64,000 nucleotides of DNA from Plasmopara viticola (lineage: Eukaryota > Oomycota > Peronosporomycetes > Peronosporales > Peronosporaceae). The position numbers and the translations under genes are program-made. Positions 55,896 to 64,000 of the stretch are shown piece after piece. Positions within the stretch are counted from its first letter, which is position 1. Each line of letters begins with the position of its first letter. The stretch is from the NCBI GenBank assembly GCA_001695595.3, contig MBPM02000136.1, forward strand, positions 1-64,000. Reading direction: 5' to 3'. The notes beneath the pieces were generated by a model, which saw nothing but the letters and a program-made list of their open reading frames with translations, searched no databases and had not been told where the DNA came from.

Positions 55896-58014
55896 ATGGC
55901 CGATCATCACCTCAGCACTTCACATGAGCGATTATACGCTTAGCTGATTCTTATTTGCGTCTGCACACGTCTAGAATGAAAGAAAGGACGTATCTATGGC
56001 CGTACGTTTTCTCAGCACTTTTAAAGAGCGAATAAACGCTTAGTTGTGGCTCTCTCGCATCTCCGTACGTCTAGAATGATAGATAGGTCGTATCCATGAC
56101 CATACATCATCTCAGTGCTTTGCCAGAGCAAATATGAGTTAAGTTATGTCTCTATTGGGTCTGTACTTGTCAGGAATGATAGAAAGGACGTTTCTATGGC
56201 CGATAATCACCTCAGCACTTAACATGAGCGTTTGTACGTTAAGTTGTTTCTTAATTGCGTCTGCACACGTCTAGAATGATAGAAACGACGTATCTATGGC
56301 CGTACATTTTCTCAGCACTTTTAAAGAGCGAATAAACGCTTAGTTGCGGCTCTACCGCATCTGCGTACGTCTAGAATGATAATTAAGACGTATCCATGTC
56401 CATATATCATCTCAGTGGTTCGCCATAGCGTATATGAGTTAAGTTATGTCTCTATTGCGTCTGTACATGTCAGGAATGATAGAAAGGACGTTTCTATGGC
56501 CGATCATCACCTCAGCACTTCACATGAGCGATTATACGCTTAGTTGTTTCTTATTTGCGTCTGCACACGTCTAGAATGATAGAAAGGACGTATCTATGGC
56601 CGTACATTTTTTCAGCACTTTAAAAGAGCAAACAATAGCTTCGTTGCGGCTCTATCGCATCTGCGTACGTCTAGAATGCTAGACGGGACATATCGATGAC
56701 CATACATTATCTCAGCGCTTTACCAAAGCGAATGTGCGTTAAGTCGTGGTGTAATGCGTCTGTACACGTCGAGAATGATAGTAAGGATGTAACTATGGCC
56801 GATGATACCCTTAACTATTGCCGATCATACCCTCAGCACTTCATATGAGCAATTATACGCTTCGTTCTTTCTTAATTTCGTCTGCACAAGTCTAGAATCA
56901 TAGAAAGGACGATTCTATGGCCGTATATGATATCAGCACTTTTAAAGAGCGAATAAACGCTTAGTTGCGGCTCTATCGCATCTGCGTACGTCTAGAATGA
57001 TAGATGGGACGTATCCATGACCATACATCATTTATGCGCTTTTCAAGAGCGAATATGCGCGAAGTTATGTATCTATTGCGTCTGTATACGTTTCGTATGA
57101 TAGAAAGGACGTTACTATGGCCGATCATCACCTCAGCACTTTACATGAGCGATTATACGTTTAGTTTTTTCTTAATTGTGTCTGCACACGTCTAGAATGA
57201 TAGAAAGGACGTATCTATGGCCTTACATGATCTCAGCACTTTTAATGAGCGAATAAACGCTTAGTTTGCGGCTCTATCGCATCTGCGTACGTCTAATATG
57301 ATAGATAGGACGTATCCATGACCATACATCATCTCAGCGCTTCACCAAAGCGAATATGCGCTAAGTTATGTATCTATTGCGTCTGTATACTTTTCGAATG
57401 ATAGAAAGGACGTTATTATGGCCGATCATCACCTCAGCACTTCACATGAGCGATAATACGTTAAGTTGTTTCTTAATTGCATCTGCACACGACTAGAATA
57501 ATAGAAAGGACGTATCTATGGCCGTATATGATCTCAGCACTTTAAAGAGCGAACAATAGCTTAGTTGCGGCTCTGTCGCATCTGCGTACGTCTAGAATGA
57601 TAGATGGGACGTATTCATGACCATACATCATCTCAGCGCTTCACCAGAGCGAATATGCGCTAAGTTATGTCTCAATTGCGTCTGTATAAGTCTCGAATGA
57701 TAGAAAGAACGTTTCTATGGCCGATCATCACCTCAGCACTTCACATGAGCGATTATACGTTTAGTTGTTTCCTAATTGCGTCTGCACACATCTAGAATGA
57801 TAGAAGAACGTATCTATGGCCGTACATGATCTCAGCACTTAAAAAAGCGTACAATAGCTTTGTTGCGGCTTTATCGCATCTGCGTACGTCTAGAGTGATA
57901 GATGGGACTTATTCATGACCATACATCATCTCAGCGCTTCACCAAAGCGAATATGCGCCAAGTTATGGCTCTATTGCGTCTGTACATGTCTAGAATAATA
58001 GAAGGGACGTAACT

Positions 58015-60415
58015 ATGGCCGATCGTCACCTCAGATCTTCACATGAGCGATTATACGCTTAGTTGTTTCTTAATTGCGTCTGTACACGTCTAGAATAATA
58101 GAAAGGACGTATCTATGGTCGAACATGTTCTCAGCTTTTTTAAAGAGCGAATAATTGCTTTATCCCGGCTTTATCGCATCTGCGTACGTCTAGAATGATA
58201 GTTAGGACGTATCCATGACCATCCATCATCATAGCACTTTACACGAGCCCAATGTGCGCTAAGTTATGTCTCTATTGCATCTGTATATGTCTCGAAAGAT
58301 AGAAAGGACATATCTATGACCGTATATGATCTCAGCACTTAAAAAAAGCAAACAATAGCTTGGTTGCGGCTCTATCGCATCTGCGTACGTCAAGAATGAT
58401 AGATAGGACGTATCCATGACCATACATTATCTCAGTGCTTCGTCAGAGCGAATATGCGTTAAGTTATGTCTCAATTTCGTCTGTACACGTCTAGAATGAT
58501 AGAAAGGACGTATCTGTGGCCGTATATGATCTCAGCACTTCAAAAAAGCAAACAATAGCTTTATTGCGGCTCTATCGCGTCTGCGTACGTCTAGAATGAT
58601 AGTTAGGACGTATCCATGACCATACATCATCTCAGCGCTTCACCAGAGCGAATATGCGCTAAGTTATGGCTCTATTGCGTCTGTACATGTCTAGAAAAAT
58701 AGAAAGGACGTAACTATGGCCGATCGTCACCTCAGCACTTAACATGAGCGATTATACGTTTAGTTGTTTCTTAATTGCGTCTGCACACGTCTAGAATAAT
58801 AGAAAGGACGTATCTATGGTCGAACATGTTCTCAGGTTTTTATAAAGAGCGAATAATCGCTTTGTCCCGGCTTTATCGCATCTGCGTACGTCTAGAATGA
58901 TAGTTAGGACGTATCCATGACCATCCATCATCTTAGCACTTTACAAGAGCGAATGTGCGCTAAGTTATGTCTCTATTTCATCTGTATACGTCTCGAATGA
59001 TAGAAAGGACGTATCTATGGCCGTATATGATCTCAGCACTTAAAAAAAGCAAACAATAGCTTGGTTGCGGCTCGATCGCATCTGCGTACGTCAAGAATGA
59101 TAGATAGGACGTATCCATGACCATACATTATCTCAGTGCTTCGTCAGAGCGAATATGCGTTAAGTTATGTCTCAATTTCGTCTGTACACGTCTAGAATGA
59201 TAGAAAGGACGTATCTGTGGCCGTATATGATCTCAGCACTTCAAAAAAGCAAACAATAACTTTATTGCGGCTCTATCGCGTCTGCGTACGTCTAGAATGA
59301 TAGTTAGGACGTATTTATGACCATACATCATCTCAGCGCTTCACCAGAGCGAATATGCGCTAAGTTATGGCTCTATTGCGTCTGTACATGCCTTAAATAA
59401 TAGGAAAACGTAAGTACGGCCGATCATCACCGCAGCATTTCACATGAGCGATGTTACGTTTAGATGTTTCTTAATTGCGTCTGCACACGTCGAGAATGAT
59501 AGAAACGACGTATCTACGGCCGTATATGATCTCAGTACTTTTAAAGAGCGAATAAATGCTTAGTTGCGGGTCTTTCGCATCTGCGTTCGTCTAGAATGAT
59601 AGATGGGACGTATCCATGACCATACATCATGTCAGCGCTTCACCAGAGCGAATATGCGCTAAGTTATGGCTCTATTGCGTCTGTAAATGTCTAAAATAAC
59701 AGAAAGGACGTAACTATGGTCGATCGTCACCTCAGCACTTAACATGAGCGATTATACGTTTAGTTGTTTCTTAATTGCGTCTGCACACGTCTAGAATAAT
59801 AGAAAGGACGTATCTATGGTCGAACATGTTCTCAGCTTTTTTAAAGAGCGAACAATCGCTTTGTCCCGGCTTTATCGCATCTGCGTACGTCTAGAATGAT
59901 AGTTAGGACGTATCCATGACCATCCATCATCATAGCACTTTACACGAGCGAATGTGAGCTAAGTTATGTCTCTGTTGCATCTGTATACGTCTCGAATGAT
60001 AGAAAGGACGTATCTATGGCCGTATATGATCTCAGCAATTAAAAAAAGCAAACAATAGCTTGGTTGCGGCTCTATCGCATCTGCGTACGTCTAGAATGAT
60101 AGATAGGACGTATCCATGACCATACATTATCTCAGTGCTTCGTCAGAGCGAATATGCGTTAAGTTATGTCTCAATTTCGTCTGTACACGTCTAGAATGAT
60201 AGAAAGGACGTATTTGTGGCCGTATATGATCTCAGCACTTCAAAAAAGCAAACAATAGCTTTATTGCGGCTCTATCGCGTCTGCGTACGTCTAGAATGAT
60301 AGTTGGGACGTATCCAAGATCATACATCATTAATGCGCTTCCCCAGAGCGAATATGCGCTAAGTTATGGCTCTATTGCGTCTGTACATGTCTAGAATAAT
60401 AGAAAGGACGTTTCT
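58015..60415 (+). repeat. Three 700-bp B-(C-A)x3 units with one trimer between
   Basis: Units at 58015-58715, 58716-59415 and 59716-60415, separated by an ordinary trimer at 59416-59715. Shared markers are GGTCGAACATGTTCTCAG (58116, 58818, 59818), CAATTTCGTCTGTACACG (A type) and GCTTTATTGCGGCTC followed by TATCGCGTCTGCG (C type). A monomers that are followed by C end in GTATCTGTGG or GTATCTATGG, the ending usual for B. Confidence 0.9.
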
Positions 60416-62011
60416 ATGGCCGATCATCACCTCAGCACTTCACATGAGCGATTATACGTTTAGTTGTTTCCTAATTGCGTCTGCACACGTCTAGAATGAT
60501 AGAAGAACGTATCTATGGCCGTACATGATCTCAGGACTTAAAAAGCGTACAATAGCTTTGTTGCGGCTTTATCGCATCTGCGTACGTCTAGAGTGATAGA
60601 TGGGACGTTTTCATGACCATACATCATCTCAGCGCTTCACCAAAGCGAATATGCGCCAACTTATGGCTCTATTGCGTCTGTACATGTCTAGAATAATAGA
60701 AGGGACGTAACTATGGCCGATCATCACCTCAGCACTTCACATGAGTGATTATACGCTTAATTTTTTCTTTATTGCGTCTGCACACGTCTAGAATGATAGA
60801 AAGGACGTATCTATGGCCGTACATTTTCTCAGCACTTTTAGAGAGCGAATAAACGCTTAGTTGCGGCTCTCTCGCATCTGCGTACGTCTAGAATGATAGT
60901 TAGGACGTATCCATGACCATACATCATCTAAGCACTTTACAAGACCGAATATGCGCTAAGTTATGGCTCTATTGCGTCTGTACGTGTCTAGAATTATAGG
61001 AAAGACGTTTCTATGGCCGATCATCACCTCAGAATTTCACATGAGCGATTATACGCTTAGGTGTTTCTTAATTGCGTCTGCACACGTCTAGAATGATAGA
61101 AAGAACGTATCTATGGCCGTACATTTTCTCAGCACTTTTAAAGAGCGAATAAACGCTTAGTTGTGGCTCTATCGCATCTGCGTACGTCTGGAATGATAGA
61201 TAGGACGTATTCATGACAATACATCATCTCATTGCTTCGCCAGAGCGAATATGAGTTAAGTTATGTCTCTATTGCGTCTGTACATGTCAGAAATGATAGA
61301 AAGGACATTTCTATGGCCGATAGTCATCGCAGCACTTCACATGAGCGTTTGTACGTTTAGTTGTTTCTTAATTGCGTCTGCATACGTCTAGAATGATAAT
61401 TAGGACGTATCCATGGCCATACATCATCTCAGTGCTTCGCCGGAGCGAATATGAGTTAAGTTATGGCTCTATTGCGTCTGTACATGTCTAGAATGATAGA
61501 AAGGACGTTTCTATGGCCGATAATCACCGCAGCACTTAACATGAGCGTTTATACGTTTAGTTGTTTCTTAATTGCGTCTGCACACGTCTAGAATGATAGA
61601 AAGGACGTATCTATGGCCGTATATGATCTCAGCACTTTTAAAGAGCTTATAAACGCTTAGTTGCGGCTCTACCGCATCTGCGTACGTCTAGAATGATAGT
61701 TAGGACGTATCCATGACCATACATCATCTAAGTAATTCACAAGAGCGAATGTGCGCTAAGTTATGTCTCTATTGCGTCTGTACATGTCTAGAATAATAGA
61801 AAAGACGTTCTATGGCCGGTCATCACCTCAGCACTTCACATGAGCGATTAAACGTTTAGTTGTCACTTAATTGCGTCTGCACACGTCTAGAATGATAGAA
61901 AGGACGTATTTATGGCCGTAAATGATGTCAGCACTTTTAAAGAGCGAATAAGCGCTTAGTTGCGGCTCTATCGCATCTGCGTACGTCTAGAATGATAGAT
62001 GGGACGTATTC

Positions 62012-62111
62012 ATGACCATACATCATCTTAGCGCTTCACCAGAGCGAATATGCGCTAAGTTATGTCTCAATTGCGTCTGTACATGTCTAGATTAATAGAA
62101 GGGACGTAACA
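62012..62111 (+). repeat. Reference A monomer
   Basis: A clean 100-bp example. It starts ATGACCATACATCATC, has AGCG, six bases and CGCT at monomer positions 32-45, TGCGTCTGTACATG before the core, and TCTAGA (here TCTAGATTAATAG) at about 75-80. A is the only type with GCGCTAAGTTATG. Confidence 0.9.
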
Positions 62112-62211
62112 ATGGCCGATCATCACCTCAGCACTTCACATGAGCGATTATACGCTTAGTTGTTTCTCATTTGCTTCTGCACACGTCTAGAATGATAGAA
62201 AGAACGTATCT
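62112..62211 (+). repeat. Reference B monomer
   Basis: 100 bp. It starts ATGGCCGATCATCACC, then CACTTCACATGAGCGATTAT, TAGTTGTTTCT, and the core ACACGTCTAGAATGATAG ending in CGTATCTATG. B is the monomer that is lost or doubled in irregular units. Confidence 0.9.
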
Positions 62212-62311
62212 ATGGCCATACATTTTCTCAGCACTTTTAAAGAGAGAATTGGCGCTTAGTTGCGGCTCTATCGCGTCTGCGTACGTCTAGAATGATCGAT
62301 AGAACGTATTC
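62212..62311 (+). repeat. Reference C monomer
   Basis: 100 bp. It starts ATGGCCATACATTTTCTCAG, then AGCACTTTTAAAGAG, TTAGTTGCGGCTCTATCGC, and the palindrome CGTACG directly before TCTAGAATGAT. C has the most CpG of the three types. Confidence 0.9.
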
Positions 62312-64000
62312 ATGACCATACATCATCTTAGCGCTTCACCAGAGCGAATATGCGTTATGTTTTGTCTTAATTGCGTCTGTACATGTCTAGAATGATAGAA
62401 AGGACTTAAGTATGACCGATCATCACCTCAGATCTTCACATGAGCGATTATACTTGTAGTTGTTTCTTAATTGCGTCTGCACACGTCTAGAATGATAGAA
62501 AGGACGTATCTATGGCCGTTCATTTTCTCAGCACTTTTAAAGAGCGAATAGGCGTTTAGTTGCGGCTCTATCGCATCTGCGTACGTCTAGAATGATAGAT
62601 GGGACGTATTCATGACCATAAGTCATCTTAGCGCTTCACCAGAGCGAATATGCGCGAAGTTATGACTCTATTGCGTCTGTACATGTCTAAAATAATAGAA
62701 GGGACGTAACTATGGCCGATCATCACCTCAGCACTTCACATGAGCGATTATACGCTTGGCTGTTTCTTAATTGCGTCTGCACACGTCTAGAATGATAGAA
62801 AGGACGTATCTATGACCGTACATTTTCTCAGCACTTTTAAAGAGCGAATAAACGCTTAGTTGCGGATCTATCGCATCTGCGTACGTCTAGAATGATAGAT
62901 AGGACGTATTCATGACCATACATCATCTCAGTGCTTCGCCAGAGCGAATATGAGTTAAGTTATGGCTCTATTGCGTGTGTACACGTCAGGAATGATAGAA
63001 AGGACGTTTCTATGGCCGATCATCACCTCAGATCTTAACATGAGCGATTATACGTTAAGTTGTTTCTTTATTGCGTCTGCACACGTCTATAACGATAGAA
63101 AGGACGTATCAATGGCCGTATATGATCTCAGCACTTTAAAGAGCGAATAAGCGCTTAATTGCGGCTCTATCGTATCTGCGTACGTCTAGAATAATAGATG
63201 GGACGTATATATGACCATACATCATCTTAGCGATTCACCAGAGCGAATATGCGCTAAGTTATGTCTCTATTGCGTCTGTACACGTCAGGAATGATAGAAA
63301 GGACGTTTCTATGGCCGATCATCACCTCAGATCTTCACATGAGCGATTATACGTTAAGTTTTTCTTTATTGCGTCTGCACACGTCTATAACGATAGAAAG
63401 GACGTATCGATGGCCGTATATGATCTCAGCTCTTTAAAGAGCGAATAGGCGCTTAGTTGCGGTTCTATCGCATCTGCGTACGTGTAGAATGATAGATGGG
63501 ACGTATCCATGACCATACATCGTCTTAGCGCTTCACCAGAGCGAATATGCGCTAAGTTATGTCTCTATTGCGTCTGTACATGTCTGAAATAATAGAAGGG
63601 ACGTAACTATCCCCGATCGTCACCTCAGCACTTCACATGAGCGATTATACGCTTAGTTGTTTCTTAATTGCGTCTGCACACGTCTAGAATGATAGAAAGG
63701 ACGTATCTATGGCCGTAAATTTTCTCAGCACTTTTAAAGAGCGAATAAACGCTTAGTTGCGGCTCTATCGCATCTGCGTACGTCTAGATTGATAGATAGG
63801 ACGTATCCACTACCATACATCATCTCAGTGCTTCGCCAAAGCGAATATGAGTTAAGTTATGGCTCTATTGCGTCTGTACACGTCAGGAATGATGAAAAGG
63901 ACGTTTCTATGGCCGATCATCACCTCAGATCTTCACATGAGCGATTATACGTTAAGTTGTTTCTTTATTGCGTCTGCCCACGTCTAGAATGATAGAAAGG

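Larger units (their letters stand above)
45266..57960 (+). repeat. Mosaic 1.8-1.9-kb higher-order repeat
   Basis: The marker CCATGTCCATATATCATC occurs near 45318, 47195, 49068, 50871, 52681 and 56394, spaced 1.8-1.9 kb or twice that. A second marker, GATGATACCCTTAACTATTG, occurs at 45726, 47602, 51271, 53087 and 56801. A third, CACACGACTAGAATAATAG, is at about 49541, 51957, 53770 and 57486. The third copy (from ~49050) is internally shortened: at about 49270 it jumps to later sequence of the unit, which explains the missing second marker. Copies differ by whole-trimer gains and losses. Confidence 0.85.
43741..64000 (+). repeat. Forward satellite block 3
   Basis: Forward A-B-C satellite to the window end, with nested larger repeats: a 1.8-1.9-kb family up to about 57960, 700-bp units between 55196 and 60415, then plain trimers. 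No unique DNA was found. The array is cut by the window edge. Confidence 0.97.
60416..64000 (+). repeat. Plain trimer array to the window end
   Basis: Twelve trimers, nearly all exactly 300 bp. 60416-60960 shares rare variants with about 54000-54540 (CAGGACTTAAAAAGCG at 60532 and 54114; TGATAGAAGAACGTATC), so it is a displaced copy of the 1.8-kb family. From about 61 kb on, trimers are diverged, with AGATCTTCACATG-type B monomers at 62430, 63325 and 63927. One trimer near 61380-61480 lacks a C. Confidence 0.82.

Noticed and set aside
1..64000. CRISPR-like array because of short regular repeats
   Set aside because: There are no unique spacers: the whole 100-bp unit repeats and the intervals are themselves related monomers.
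1..64000. Telomeric repeats (TTAGG or TTAGGG type)
   Set aside because: No tandem run of any telomere-like short motif was seen; isolated occurrences are within monomers.
1..64000. Ribosome binding site or start signal at each AAGGACGT ... ATGGCC
   Set aside because: AAGGAC about 10 bases before ATG looks like a bacterial start, but it is part of the monomer and is repeated hundreds of times with early stops.

Overview
The whole 64 kb is satellite DNA. I see no gene, RNA gene, transposon, CRISPR array, promoter or terminator. The sequence is built from a ~100-bp monomer in three forms, A, B and C, which normally follow one another as a 300-bp trimer (about 640 monomers in all). By hand count the A monomer is 43% GC, and the consensus trimer carries about 20 CpG in 300 bp, so CpG is not depleted. 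The array continues past both ends of the window. This points to a pericentromeric, subtelomeric or otherwise heterochromatic region of a eukaryotic chromosome assembled from long reads. I do not recognise the satellite family and cannot name the taxon. The lack of CpG depletion fits a host with little germline methylation, such as many invertebrates, but does not prove it.

There are three orientation blocks. Block 1 (1-25056) is forward, block 2 (25057-43740) is inverted, and block 3 (43741-64000) is forward again. Both switches occur inside a monomer with no spacer. The sequence just right of the first switch is a rearranged inverted copy of the sequence just left of it. Inside the blocks are younger tandem duplications: two ~3.58-kb copies (4569-11730), 1.4-kb copies (15291-18089), three 500-bp copies (22862 to about 24020), two ~7.3-kb copies (27012-41641), a ~1.8-1.9-kb mosaic repeat (about 45266-57960) and four 700-bp copies (55196-60415).

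The most interesting pattern is a rule behind the irregular units. The 3-, 5-, 7- and 14-monomer repeats all fit B-(CA)n with n = 1, 2 or 3. At sites where B is skipped, the preceding A often ends like B. At sites where B is doubled, the first B ends like A. These look like reciprocal products of unequal exchange between A and B within or just after the monomer core (positions 73-97), the stretch shared by all three monomers. The ORFs of about 60-106 codons are by-products of the repeat. Positions within a monomer are numbered from the ATG of ATGGCC/ATGACC.
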